A stretch of DNA of 25,506 bases from Silene noctiflora (GCA_009801015.1 VHZZ01019096.1:5831-31336); one strand, 5' to 3'; shown: positions 9,682-21,108, counted from the first letter of the stretch. A program made the numbers and translations. Notes: generated by a model from the sequence alone, not told the origin.

Positions 9682-10997
9682 TCAAGCAGCGACAGCGTGA
9701 TTGGGTCCACAACGGAGCTGCCTTGCTTGAACCTTAAGCTGTAGCCGAGCCAGAGTGTTGATACAGTGTAAGGCTATACGTGCCTGTCTTCTCACACATA
9801 CTCCACGAACCACTGCTTGCAACTTCACCAAGCTCTTCAATGCTCTGAATGCCCTCCTTGCCTAAATGATCAAAAAAATTCACATCAACCATCCATTTAT
9901 AATTAGTAGTACACTACTCCGTTTAACAAGAGGGAAAGGAGGGACAGGATAAATTCCCTGGCTAGGCACCCATTTTCCGTACCCAGGCTAAATTACAACC
10001 TTTCCAACATATGACAGATATGGAAGGAAAATATAATTGTACTCGGACAAAGGGTGAAAATGGATGCTACTGATTGGAACTAGTGATACTGATACATAAC
10101 GGCGGACAATAATAGGGCACCATCAGGTGATACCAAGTCTCGGTACAACCCTATACATACTTTTAGAAGGGCCCATCATATTAATGGACACTACATAGTG
10201 TATGTGAGAGGGGGAGATAGGGTACACCTAGTGACGCCATCTCATTTTTCAATAACAAAATAACACTCACATAAGGAAGATCCATATGAATAAAACAACT
10301 AGTCAACCAAAATTAAAGTCAAAGATAATAAATTAAAGGAATATATTAGATGTAAACAATGGAGAAAAAGAGGCAGATGGGGTGAAGATGGTACCAAATG
10401 AGCCCTGAAAACGGATTGAATATGAATGGAAGCTTTATCCTCCCTGAAACTGATGATCCCAAAATCGTCCTCCTCCACGAATCCAGACTCGGACTCAGAC
10501 TCGGACTCAGACTCCACCACCTGCTCTTCCTTGAGACTTTCCTGATCATCTTGTGGGGGCAGCACGGAGTCACTGGAGGTAGGAGGTGCGGAGTCAATGG
10601 AGGTGACATCCTCTTCTTTCAACGACGCAATCTCCTTGACCTCAACACAACTACTCCTATTATCCTCATCATTGCTTGTAATGCTAGTATTATTATGAAT
10701 AATAATAATATTCTTGCTGTTGTTGCGCTTGCTTCCTCCTCTATGACCACCCAACTTAGGCCTACTCATTAGATTCTTCTTGACCATGGCTAGAAACTTC
10801 TTACTCTTACGACGTATCCCCAACCGACTTCCCCCATCCTCACCTACGCCCCCGCTGCTTCGTTTCCTAAAGCTTTTAAGCTTGTCAGCCACGTTGATCT
10901 TCCGAATGCTGCGAGCCACCTTCATTCCCCTCAGTTTGCCACCCCCTAAACTGCTTACTCTCATTCTTTTCGGCATTTTGAGCTTCTTGATGTTCAT
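9682..10997 (-). CDS. IQ67-domain (IQD family) calmodulin-target protein
   Basis: Two exons on the minus strand, 10997-10395 and 9861-9682, make 783 nt, or 260 aa. The N-terminal half is very basic (KKLKMPKRMR, RSIRKIN, RRKSKKFLAMVKK), the middle is acidic with an ESESESES run, and the IQ67 domain occupies about residues 186-250. It shows IQSVFRAHLARRAFRAL, then LVKLQAVVRGVCVRRQA, then a third weaker repeat around LARLQLKVQAR. The phase-0 intron falls between HL and ARR, the invariant position in IQD genes. IQD proteins bind calmodulin and often associate with microtubules or the nucleus. Only about 8 residues follow the domain (ending NHAVAA), so the long C-terminal tail of many IQDs is absent. 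I chose ATG 10997 (MNIKKLKMPK); an in-frame ATG at 11114 would add 39 residues that do not look conserved. Which IQD this is cannot be decided here. Confidence 0.88.
9862..10394 (-). other. IQD gene intron, no features
   Basis: This is the single GT-AG intron of the IQD gene. It is phase 0 and splits the IQ67 domain. No transposon ends, tandem repeats or open frames of note are visible. Confidence 0.85.
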
Positions 10998-11593
10998 GGC
11001 TGCTGCAGATGTTATGTAATGGACACGAATCCGAACAGGAGGAGATTGATGACTTTTGTAAATAGAATGGTATGAGTTCTGACATTTTAAATCAAAGAGT
11101 GTATTTGAAACCAAATAGTGCGCTGCATGTTTGTTTAGTTGTTTTGGAGGACGTGGTGGGGTGTTTTGGTTCTTGGCTAAAAGGTCAGCATTATTAACAC
11201 TTTTACCCTGCTATTACAAACTACTTGAAGGGTAGTACAGGAAACAAGGTTAAAGGAAATTTCAGTGGCTGATAAATTTTTTAATTAGTGGCTTATTAAC
11301 TGTCAAATGTTATTAAATCAATTAGTTATCCGGTAAAATGGACTTGCAATACCTTCTACACCTCATTAGATAATTAGATGGAAATAGAAGCATTATTAGG
11401 TCGTTATACCCCATACAAATCGTCGTACATATAATTTGTGAAAACCACTAAAATTTTAAGCCAATAAAAGAACAGTATCTTTACTTCAAAACAATAAAAT
11501 AAAAGAACAGTATCTGCACAATTACATTTAACCACCTACATTGTCAAATTCGACTTAACAAAACAAAAAACAAGCATTCTTAACCTTAATGCC

Positions 11594-11624
<31 letters not shown>

Positions 11625-11787
11625 AGTAGATAATCAAACTTGATACTGTGCAGCATTTACAAGTTGCAATACACTTTCCAACCTCCCAAATTACACAAAT
11701 TCAAGGGCAGCAATAGATGACTCAAGGGTTTAAAAGAGATTAAAAAACCAAACAATGCAATCCAAGCTCGGCGCCATACACTTCAAC
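10998..11787. other. Intergenic between PLD delta stop and IQD start
   Basis: This AT-rich spacer should contain the IQD promoter and 5' UTR and the PLD delta 3' UTR. An A-run of 29 bases lies at 11594-11622 on the plus strand. Because it reads as T on the transcribed strand, it is not a poly(A) tail of either neighbour. A short repeat of AAAATAAAAGAACAGTATCT-like sequence lies at about 11465-11517. No further gene is seen. Confidence 0.55.
11594..11622. repeat. A29 homopolymer
   Basis: There are 29 consecutive A on the plus strand, about 170 bp downstream of the PLD delta stop codon. It is flanked by GCC and GGAG with no adjacent retroelement sequence that I can recognise, so a simple homopolymer is the cautious call. 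Confidence 0.9.
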
Positions 11788-14700
11788 TTAGGTTGTTAGG
11801 ACATCCGGGAGTGTGGGGGAAGGAGCTCCAATAATTTTTCCTCCAACATCTGGGAAAGAATCTTGGTCCGGCAAGGAATCCACTTTACCATCAGCATCAA
11901 TCTGCAGTGGATACTTGAGAAGGTGTCCCTGCAAGGTTGAAAAACTTTCGGCCGTGAATCTTTTCCAGTTATCTTTGGCAATTTCATTCACCTTTCTCAC
12001 GCATTCTAGGCTCTCTGGCTCGTCAAATATCCCATCTAACATCCCCAGATGCTCAGCCCACAGAGAGGTTCGATACCCATATACCTGCAACACAACCATT
12101 TCACAAGGTGAGTAAGCAAGCCAACCATAGATAAACTAACGACGGGATAAACTCCCAAATGGAACTCTAACTAACAAGCCACTATAAAACATATAGATAG
12201 TAGAAATTAGTAGAACTATCCAAAACCCTAAGCCTGAATTCTATTCCAGCAAAGATACTATTCCAGCAGTGCTAAGAAGCAAAATTTCAGTAACAACAAT
12301 CAGACCAGCAGAGTCTGATTGAGTGATTGTAAAAATCCTCAATCAAAAAGCAGCTCACTAATCATCATCATCAACCAACTACGATTAGGGGGGCGAGAAA
12401 GTTCAGAGGGGTCCTATGTTACTCCGATACTTCACTTAGTTGCCGTATTCCGTATCTGATACGTATTCTGTCGGATACAATACAATACTTTGATAGTTTG
12501 ATACTTCATTTTAGACCAAAATATTGAAAATTTCGCACAAAATAGCCGGATCCGATACTCCGATACATATTTTGTCGGATACGAGTAGACGAGTCTGAGT
12601 AACATAGGAGGGGCCAACAAGTAATGCCATAAGTAGGGCTGTCAATGATATGAGCCGGCTCGTTGAGCCCTCGGAATCGACTCGGTCAAAGCTCAGCAAG
12701 GGTCGGCTCGGAAGCTCGTTTGGGCTCGTTTTTTATTTTTTTTGTATAATCTTTATATTGTAGTATTATTTTTATTTTAAATTATATGTTATTTAGACAT
12801 TTATATAAGTATATTATGATATAATATTTTTTATTATTTTATAATTTAGTTGTTTTTCAAAAATATTTATATTTAGTTAAATTTAAAAGGTGAGAAAGTG
12901 CAAATATATGATGACAAAACGAGCTCGAGTTCGAACTCGAGCCGAGCTCGAGCCGAACTCGAGCTTTAATTTTTTAGGCTCAACGAGCTACGAGCCGAGC
13001 CCGAGCCCACCGGAGCTCGGCTCGGCTTGTTTACACCCCTAGCCATAAGGCAAACTCAAAAAAATTCGAAAAACGTAACTAAAACTTCCGCATTTTTTCA
13101 TCGTTCAGTGGGGGGGTGAGCGCCCGTGCTAGCCCCCCTAAATCCACCACTGAGAATTTTCAGAAGCGCTCACTATCAATTTAATGAGACAATTTGTCTT
13201 AATTCACTTAGAACAAGAACTCGTTAATCATTTAAAAGGAATTAATTGTACAAGAGCGAACCAAAAACCCGACATTTGTAAACCAAAAAGAAAAGAAATT
13301 GAACTGCTGAGTAAGTGTGCAGGGAGAGAAAGAACCATACTGCAAAAGAATTCCCAATGAGAATATGCAAGTATACCTGGCCTCTAGGATGTCTCCTTTT
13401 TGTTGCTGCTGTGTGATGAGGTTGATAAGCACCCATAGCTATTTCTGTGTCTTTAGTACCAGCTAAGGACCTTTGGTTGATGTTGGCAGAACCCATTAAA
13501 ACGTACTCATCATCAACTATCATTCCCTTGGCATGCACGTAAATCATAAATCGCCGGAATTTGTACGCATCTGAAATCTGATAAAATAGATTTGTTATAG
13601 GAGCTACACCCAGCAGTACACATAATAATAATGCTACAAAAAGCACATGCTCATCCTCTGATACACGCTTACAACCATCAAAGCAGAAACTTGGTAACAG
13701 CACTGAAAAGTGGGATGCTAAAGATCAAACTTAAATCACAAAGTGCCCTAAAAACACTGCTCTTATATTGTTCCCTAATAACAATGACAGGAAAACGAAA
13801 CAACAATATAGCCTACAGAAAAAGTGAAAAGAGTCGGCTTGTAGAAAAATCAGAATAATAATTTAATGACAACGGTGCACCCAGCATCGCACCCAATATG
13901 CATCTCATAAGTAAAAACAAAGGCAGGTTTAGAAAACATTTCATAAAAAACAATGGAAAAACTGAGGGTCTATTGCGTGAATGTGTGTCGTTGCGATTAC
14001 ACCATGGGCTCTAGACCTCTTCAAATGTACTCCCTCCTTTCATTGAGTTCTTCTTCTTTGCTCTCCAAATAAAGTGAAGAGAAACTCGAGGAGGATGTGA
14101 CAGAAATTTGAAGAGGGTGAGAAGAACCCAGTGAAATGGAAGGAGCAATATAAACAGCAATTTCAGTTTTACATTCCGAAAACAAAATCACTCCATCTAT
14201 AGTGTTTCCCAGACACATGGAGCTAAGATTACCTTTAACCTGTTATGTTCGTACGCACAACCTTAAGAGAAGCAAGGAGATCAATAACACGTAGCCTCAC
14301 AGCCACTCCCCACTTTATTAACAGCCAACCTCATATTTTGGCTATACAGGCATAGAGCTTGATCAATAATAAACTGAAAAATTCCTTGGATAGTAAAATG
14401 TGTTATAAAAGAACCTACCTTGTCATTGGCGTTAGATTGATCCATTTCCTTCTGTGGGAGTTCTTCCCGATTGCCAAGACAATAGAAATTTAGATAGTCC
14501 TGAGGACTGAAATCTGTAAGTTGCATTGATTTCAGTTCACGTGCAATAACGTCATACATTGATTGCATTGTCTGGCTCTGCAAAAATGAAACATTGTTGA
14601 TTTTAACAGTGATGTAATACTACAAAAATATAATAGATCTGTCTTAGTGTCACAGCCCGCTTCTTTGAACTGAAATGTGAAGCACACCTAGAGCTGACAA

Positions 14701-17700
14701 AAGCTGACCCGACCCGAGGAACCCGACCCGATACAACCCGAAAATTGGGTGAACAGAAACCGACCCGACCCGATAACCGATAGTAGCCTTATATTTTCCA
14801 ACCCGAACCCGACCTGAACCGACCCGTGACCTGATATTTTCTCAACCCGATAGATAATCCGATAATGAACTAGCTTAATAATGGTTTAAATAACACCAAA
14901 TTGACATTCATCTTAATTATTTTCACTTGAAAGTACAATTAATACACCTACCTATTATTTAAACATAAAATTATCATTTAAAACCCGACCCGCTAATGAC
15001 CCGACCCGTTGATGACCCGACCCGAAGATGACCCGAACCCGACATGACCCGACCCGTAACCAACCCGAGTGACCCGATTGCCACCTCTAAGCACACCCTT
15101 GCCTTATCTCGTGGAGGATTAAAGGCTTGAAGGCCAAGTGCTAGTGAGGGATTGTCCGCCCGCACGTTCGAAAAAGATTGGGAGTCCTTGTCTGGATTAA
15201 CAAATGGTCGACACACATGACCGTTGGAAGAAAGCAATCACAACCGTTCTTATGTTAAAAGCAAGCAAGGAGTAATAACAAAGCTTATAGTAGGAAGTAG
15301 ATTTGATTGACTAGCAAATCCTAAAGAGAGTAATTTAATAACACCTATTCTTAGGGAGGAACAGTAATCGCAAAGAATACGTACATGTTTTCCTAAAGCC
15401 TAAAAACCTATACCAAAATTAATGTCAACATTTGTGGGAAGAACCAACAATTATGAGTAGCAAAAGTACGTGAAAATAAATACTAAAATGCATAAAAGTA
15501 AATCTTAAGGGGTTGAAATGTTAGGAACATCACAGTTAGACAGGATTGCTAACTTACGATAATCCACACACTCCACCAAATCAGTTTATGTTTTAACTCT
15601 TCTCGCAGTCTAACATAGATAGAAGATAAAGTAGATTGGCAAATTTATGAAAGTACGAAAACGAAGCATTATGTAATTAATAGCCCTAGGATTCAAAATC
15701 AAAATATGTTACTCTACAACTCAAATGAGGAATATTCTATTCAAAGGAAATAGGGAACAACTCACTAGTAACTACCAGCAAAACTGTACCGTCAAAGCAG
15801 ATATCTGCCTAAATCAAATATAGGATGACATTGTAGGGAAAAAGAACAATAAAGCAGAAGGACCAGCTATAAACTTTTTATAATCAGCAATCATCATGCC
15901 ACACCTGAGTTTCACACTCCACTTCGTATTCCATAAGAACTAAAGAGAGGAAAAAGATCACAAGACAACAACAACATCAGAGCCTTAATCCCAAAATGGT
16001 TTGGGGTCGGCTGACATGAATCATCCTTTAGAACCGTCCATGGGTGAACGCACACCTTAAAATGTGAAAATATAGAAAAGGAAAAGTGAAAAACAAAAGG
16101 GGAGTGAAACATAATACAAAACCAAGGTAATCTTATAGGTTTTAAAATCTAAGTCCGGATTTCTTTTATAAAACTTAGAATTTAAATCGAGAATAAAGAT
16201 AAAAACGATTTTGAAAACCAAAGTAAGACTTAAGGGTCTAGAATACCTTAAAAGTGAAACAAGCATTAATATATAAAAAGTTGTTGGTAAAAACTTGTAC
16301 TAAATCCGAAAAGAGCAAATAATTTTTAAAAAAAAAAAATAAAAAACATTAAATATTACAAATAAGGAAAAAGATCACAAGAACAAGAAAAAAAAAACAA
16401 ACAGGGGAAAAGTGAGAAAGAAGAGGTCCTACGATTAAGTCCTAACCTGCCAATATAAAATTTCTTGCACCGTAGCCGTTTTGGGATCACCTTCCGGCCA
16501 CAATGGCATAACAACATACACAGAAAATCTTTCCTTGGCTCTGATCTTACTGGCAATTTTCAACGCCAACTCCATTGGAATTAAATTATCAGCTCCTATT
16601 GCATGAAGATGAACTATCAGTGAAATGTTCGAGTAACAGATAACAAAGTTATAAATGAGCAATTGCGATTTAGGAAACTTTACAGTGAAGTGTCACAAGG
16701 TATGGATTCACAACTGATTCTTATTGGAGACAAAGTGCATTTTATCAGCTTTCAACTTTTCACCGAGAACCCACACGTCATTTGGTTAAGAAAGCTAAGT
16801 TACACACATATGAATTTTAGTCGTGCCCAACTCACATGACTCCTAAAAAAATTCTCTTCCGAAGAGTATTTTCTTAATAATTTCAATTTATTTTATTCCT
16901 AACAATAAAAGATATCTCTTGCAAATACCCAAACTTTTTACTGAATTATTATACTTTCCTTAGTTTGACAGAAGTCCAAGAGAGAATTTTCCTTCCCCGT
17001 AGCCACATAAAGAGTATTATATCTTCACTAGTTCATCTATGACTAGCTAGAAGAAATTTCCAAACATTTTATGAATTTACGCAACCGCGTCTTTATTTTA
17101 TGGTGGCTTGTTTTATTCAAACTAAAACAGGAAAATACCACAAAAGGATCATCCCTCGTATAAATTAACCATAATTTTTAGATCGAAGGCAACATTTGTC
17201 TCCGGTAACTGCCCCAAAAAAGAAGAAAAAACCTAAATAAGGATGCCATATTTGTATATGTATCTAAATATGTTATCATGTTTTGAGGAGTTTTTCTTAA
17301 AGCATAGCTGAAATGACATAGACACCTACTTTAGTTTTTCATACATCAGACTATTGTCTAACAGCATAAAATGCTATAGGGATCTTGTTTACAGTATAAG
17401 ATACTACACTAGGCCATCATTCGTTCTTCACTATTTGGTCTCCTTCCTTCACAAATTAATGAAGCAATATCAGCTCTTATAATCTATAAGCAATTAAGAT
17501 TGTTTCATTTTTGTGTACAGACAATATGCTTACAAATACCTTTTTCAGATTGTTGATTGAGTGGTTATCCACAATTAAGGCATGCTGACATTCAAACACG
17601 AGAGATTTTGCATCTGAAAATCTGATGTGTCCAGAGATCAAAGGATACTTTGCGGCATAAACAGAGAGCATGAGGCTTACCAGCATCTTTGTATGAAGGC

Positions 17701-20700
17701 CATGCATATGAAGATCCAATGAAATACTGATTTTCGATATATACAAAGCGCTGTGCAGATCTGATTGCTTGAATATAAGCTGTCTGTATGCTTTTCTCTA
17801 TCACCAAGTCTTTTGAACAGATCAGGTTCTGAAGAAGATAAGGCCAATCAAATCCTCAAACAACAAAGTATTCGCCCAAAACTGATTTGGGGCTGGCTAA
17901 AAAGAAGCGTCATAAATATGGGGTTGGGAGGAGAAACAGAGAGAATACACTTCACAAAACACACAAGCAAACCTACTACCTAGGTGAAATGTGGGGATGC
18001 CTACCCATGAGATAACCCAGTCCTCCTTAAGAAATTGTCCTCATGATGTGGTAAAACAAAGCAATAAATGGGAATGAAAGAGGTGGTGAAGGAGGTTTTA
18101 GGGATAAAAAGGAGAGAAAATCTAGGAAAAGATAAGAGGAGGTGCAAAAGGAATGCGTAAATAAGTACTCAGAGAAATTAAATAACAAGAAATTGAGAAA
18201 ATCAAATTAAAACAAGCGGTGAATAAAATGCCAAATCTATTTAAAAGGATAATACTACATCAAACAAATCACAGGTACACAGTGAAATTGCGTACTCTAA
18301 GGCTTAGTTTTAAAAGGCATAAGTCGCAATGAGGCACATTGAGGCGTATCAAAGCCAAAAGCGCCGCATGAAGGCGTGCCATCATTCCTACTGTTTTTCC
18401 AAACAAAATTGTATTTCCAAAGTAAAACTTTGTGCAACAATACCTTCTTTTAGTTTGAAAGAGGATTAACAAGTAAAGAACTAAGGGAAGAAAAGGAACT
18501 AGACGAAATTTTATTATTTATGGAAGTTGCACTATGGTACGCCTTTTAGTTGCTTTATGCAAAAGGCACACCTAAGGGGCCTAGATTCACTTTGGCTGGT
18601 GCTTCAGCGAGCCCTTCAAAGTTTCGCTTAAATCCTCGGGCGCATTTTTTCAAACTAAGCTCTTAGGGTCAAAAACTTAACATAGTTGGAAACACCTGAC
18701 AATCTATGGCAAACAATATAACAAGCAACAGGAAGGAGACTTGTCGCCCAATATGCGGAACCTAATAAAACTATAAGAGACAGGGTTTCTTCCCGAAGAG
18801 AGTTGCAAAAGATACAAACCTGAGCCTCAGCAGCGTGGACAGTTTTAGGAAACCCTCTCAGCGATCCCGAGTCAATCGAACGGAATATCTGTCATGTATG
18901 ATCAGCCTAGTCAAGCCCATTGCAACTCTACTAACTAAAAGAAAAAAACAGCACAAAACAAAATAGAAATTGAGTTTGATTGGTCCTGAATCCCGATGTT
19001 AACCTGAACGTTCCAAGTCTCTGGATGGTCTTCCTTGGAAACCCATACTGTATGATCCTCTCCCGGAACAACAGTGAGTTCATCATCTACAACTGTGCGC
19101 TGAGGACTAAGTATCCATGAGATACGATCTATTTTGATCAAGGCATCATCATGCCAGTGAGATATTTTTTTGCGCAATCCAAACTCCTTCCATTTCGTTG
19201 CTTTCTTCCATCGCTGCTCAAAATTTATAAGGACATCATATGCAGCAGGGCCGTCAATTCTGCAATGCCAATCATGCCAAGGCTGCCTTGGGGCTTTTGT
19301 TCCAGCCTGGTAAATTCAGAACAGAGAAAAACAGAATAAAATGCATGTAAAACTTACAGGATTATTTGAAGTCAGTTTCTACCAAAAATGGTTGGGACAG
19401 AAATTCAACAGCAACCAGCAGGTGGAGTAAGAAACAGGATCCATTAACTCCTCACAGTCCATGAAAATTTTTTGAAGATACTACTTACAGGAAATGTAGG
19501 ATTATGAAAATCATCCTTGAACACTGTGTCGAGGTCACGGAAGAGTCTATGTTCAGGAGTGTCATAACGTCCATCACAAAGATCTAAACCTCCTATGAAG
19601 GCAGTAATTTTCCTGTTGTTACCGTACGCCTGTGTATCGACAAGAACACATTTCTGATGATGTGTAAACAAGGTTCCAACAACCTGCAGGATGATGACAG
19701 TACGAATGACATTCAATAAGCAAGCGATATGCAGATATTTCAATCCAAACATGCATTCACAACAATCATATACTGAATTGTGATATGATGGGAAACGAAG
19801 TCGTTCATGTTCTGTTTAGAGCCGGGATTCAACACACTCATAGTTACATACATGTTGCTTGAAGATGCCAAGCTTGCTGCTGGCATAGCGAGGAGATAGC
19901 ACGCACATAACCGAAGAATGCTTAAAGAATTTGCGTGTTTCTTCATCATGGGTGGCCATAACTCCTTCCTACAACAATTAGTATCTACACAATGAGTACA
20001 CATGACAACATATCCAAATAAACGAACCTCATAAATCAGACTAATATTTTTCACTTCTTGGAGACCTACGAAAGTAAAATTGCGTAGCGATTCCTATATT
20101 AGCAATGTACTAGCTACAATCGATGGTGACATCTGTTTGAAATCGAACAAAAAATAAACGTAAACAATTGACTAGGAAGGGTACCGTGTTAATGAAATAT
20201 TTGCTGTGGGAAGTCTTATCATCCCAAACCAACAACAAAACCCGAACACCTTCCTCAGACTTATACTTAAGCAACTCCCCTAAAGTAAGATCCCCGCCTC
20301 GAGGAAGCGGCCTAGTAGGCTCCCTCACCAGCTTAATCTTATGAAACACAGACCAACCCACTACATAAATCATATGATGTGCCTCGGAAATGGCATAACA
20401 TAAATCCTCCCAGCACTTCCCATGCTGGTAAGTCACCCCTCCATCCAACTTAATCTCAGGCAACAACCCATCCCCCCCATGCGCATCCTGATACAACCTA
20501 ACCATACTCCCCTTCCGCAGCGGAAAATATGCCCCACGTACGCCGTCAACCCCGGCTATGCCAGTAGCATAGTCAGGGTTACGGTCGCATGGGGTGAAAG
20601 ACAGCTCAATGTAGAGCGCGGTATCGGGTTTGGGGGGTTTCCCATAAGGGGAAAGAACCGGAAACCAGCCAGAGATATTATCCCCGGTTACGATACGAGT

Positions 20701-21108
20701 AGCGGGAATCAAAACCGTGCCGATAAGCTGCGCGCCAAAGACGTCATTATCTTTAACCTGAAATTCCAGGTTGGCAACAGGGTGGGCCAGAGGGATCCGG
20801 AAATTCTCATTCCATTGGGGGTTTTGAGAGTTGGCTATGACACGTGTACGCGCCACGGTGGCTTGTGGGACCAGGACTGCCACGTATGGGTCGCTGGTGA
20901 TAACTGCACGGTGACGGTGCTTGACCTTGGAGTCGTGGTCACGGTCATGGTCACTTGAAGTGTGGGGTTTGGAAGTGCAGGTGTTGCAAGCGAAACAGCG
21001 GCGTAGACGTTCGGAGGTTAAGTCCATATTTGGTAGATGCCGGGCTTCTACTATTTTTAAGTCTAGATCTCCATGGAGATACACTATTTTCTCCGATTCC
21101 TCTACCAT
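11788..21108 (-). CDS. PLDDELTA: Phospholipase D delta
   Basis: Ten exons on the minus strand, all GT-AG: 21108-20185, 19968-19852, 19683-19489, 19306-19004, 18888-18820, 17828-17681, 16595-16447, 14577-14419, 13577-13377 and 12084-11788. They make 2562 nt, or 853 aa (Arabidopsis PLD delta has 868). The C2 domain (about residues 8-175) includes [19 protein letters not shown] and ISGWFPVL. The first HxKxxxxD motif is H356-Q-K358...D363 ([12 protein letters not shown]); the second is H703-A-K705...D710 ([20 protein letters not shown]). Both catalytic motifs are complete, so activity is expected: hydrolysis of membrane phospholipids to phosphatidic acid. In Arabidopsis this isoform is Ca-dependent, oleate-stimulated and bound to plasma membrane and microtubules in stress responses. 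Further support comes from [38 protein letters not shown]-like [15 protein letters not shown], and the C-terminus [16 protein letters not shown]. Introns 5, 7, 8 and 9 are swollen by small transposons. Confidence 0.95.
12413..12608. mobile_element. 196-bp MITE with perfect 12-bp inverted ends
   Basis: The left end CCTATGTTACTC and the right end GAGTAACATAGG are exact inverted repeats. The interior holds several copies of GATACG/CGGATAC-type words. Flanks AGGGGT (12407-12412) and AGGGGC (12609-12614) could be a decayed 5-6 bp target duplication. Repeats with ends like CTATGTTNCTCNGACTC are widely distributed in dicots. It lies in PLD delta intron 9, only 25 bp from the next element, and has an inverted relative at 8776-8897. 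Confidence 0.8.
12634..13041. mobile_element. 408-bp hAT-like MITE with perfect 8-bp target duplication
   Basis: The element starts TAGGGCTGTCAATG and ends GTTTACACCCCTA, whose reverse complement is TAGGGGTGTAAAC. It is flanked on both sides by the exact 8-mer GCCATAAG (12626-12633 and 13042-13049), the target size of hAT transposons. Both subterminal regions are dense in GAGCTCG/GAGCCGAGCTCG words that can pair with each other, and the centre is AT-rich. It has no coding capacity. It sits in PLD delta intron 9. Confidence 0.9.
14030..14145. mobile_element. Stowaway-like MITE
   Basis: The left end TACTCCCTCCTTTCATTGAG (from 14028, including the TA target) pairs with the right end GAAGAACCCAGTGAAATGGA-AGGAG as imperfect inverted repeats of about 30 bp. 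The expected TA after the right end reads CA, as if mutated. The size of about 116 bp and the CTCCCTCC terminus fit Stowaway (Tc1/mariner-type) elements. It lies in PLD delta intron 8. Confidence 0.7.
14689..15089. mobile_element. 401-bp hAT-like MITE with perfect 8-bp target duplication
   Basis: The element starts TAGAGCTGACAAAAGC and ends GATTGCCACCTCTA, whose reverse complement is TAGAGGTGGCAATC. The exact 8-mer AGCACACC flanks both sides (14681-14688 and 15090-15097). The subterminal regions are arrays of GACCCGACCCG words, and the centre is AT-rich. It is noncoding and sits in PLD delta intron 7. It shares length class, end pattern and architecture with the 12634-13041 element but not its internal sequence. 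Confidence 0.9.
15963..16042 (+). repeat. Retroelement-type repeat fragment
   Basis: The plus strand reads CAACAACAACATCAGAGCCTT then CCCAAAATGGTTTGGGGTCGGCT then GACATGAATC. This composite string is common in dispersed plant repeats, and I recognise it as a family but cannot assign it to a SINE or LINE with certainty. The borders are approximate. It is in PLD delta intron 7, and a weaker relative lies at 17841-17905. Confidence 0.5.
16596..17680 (-). other. PLD delta intron 6, no features
   Basis: This is a 1085-bp AT-rich GT-AG intron between the exons that split the [16 protein letters not shown] region. I looked for terminal inverted repeats, target duplications and tandem repeats and found none that can be supported. 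Confidence 0.7.
17841..17905 (+). repeat. Second fragment of the CCCAAAA-TTTGGGG repeat family
   Basis: CAAACAACAAAGTATTCGCCCAAAACTGATTTGGGGCTGGCT resembles the string at 15963-16020 with the same order of words. It lies directly behind the intron 5 acceptor of PLD delta. It is diverged and its borders are approximate. Confidence 0.45.
18303..18659. mobile_element. 357-bp hAT-like element with near-perfect 8-bp target duplication
   Basis: The left end CTTAGTTTTAAAAGGC and the right end, read in reverse complement, CTTAGTTTGAAAAAATGCGCC are inverted repeats. The flanks are CTCTAAGG (18295-18302) and CTCTTAGG (18660-18667), which differ at one position. The interior near the left end is rich in AGGCG/GAGGC words. 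It is noncoding and lies in PLD delta intron 5. Confidence 0.75.

Larger units (their letters stand above)
12378..13153. mobile_element. Possible older host element containing nested MITEs
   Basis: The right edge, read on the minus strand, is CAGTGGTGGATTTAGGGGGGC. The left edge on the plus strand reads ACGATTAGGGGGGCGAG. They are partly complementary, as inverted ends would be. Between them lie the 196-bp and 408-bp elements. Removing both leaves a segment of about 160 bp. No target duplication is seen and the outer ends match only around GATT(T)AGGGGGGC, so this is a tentative reading. Confidence 0.35.

Noticed and set aside
10398..11019. Plus-strand frames of 124 and 79 codons
   Set aside because: They are shadows opposite the IQD exon 1, which has a matching intron position and IQ67 domain.
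11594..11622. A29 tract as the tail of a retroposed gene or SINE
   Set aside because: No adjacent upstream sequence resembles a retrocopy or SINE, and no flanking duplication was found.
13383..13440. Loss of a conserved Trp after YQPHHT in PLD delta as a sign of inactivation
   Set aside because: The residue lies outside the HxKxxxxD motifs, both of which are intact, and the rest of the gene has no lesion.
20422..20958. 178-codon open frame on the plus strand
   Set aside because: It is antisense to exon 1 of PLD delta, whose minus-strand frame has clear C2-domain homology; the plus frame shows no family signature.
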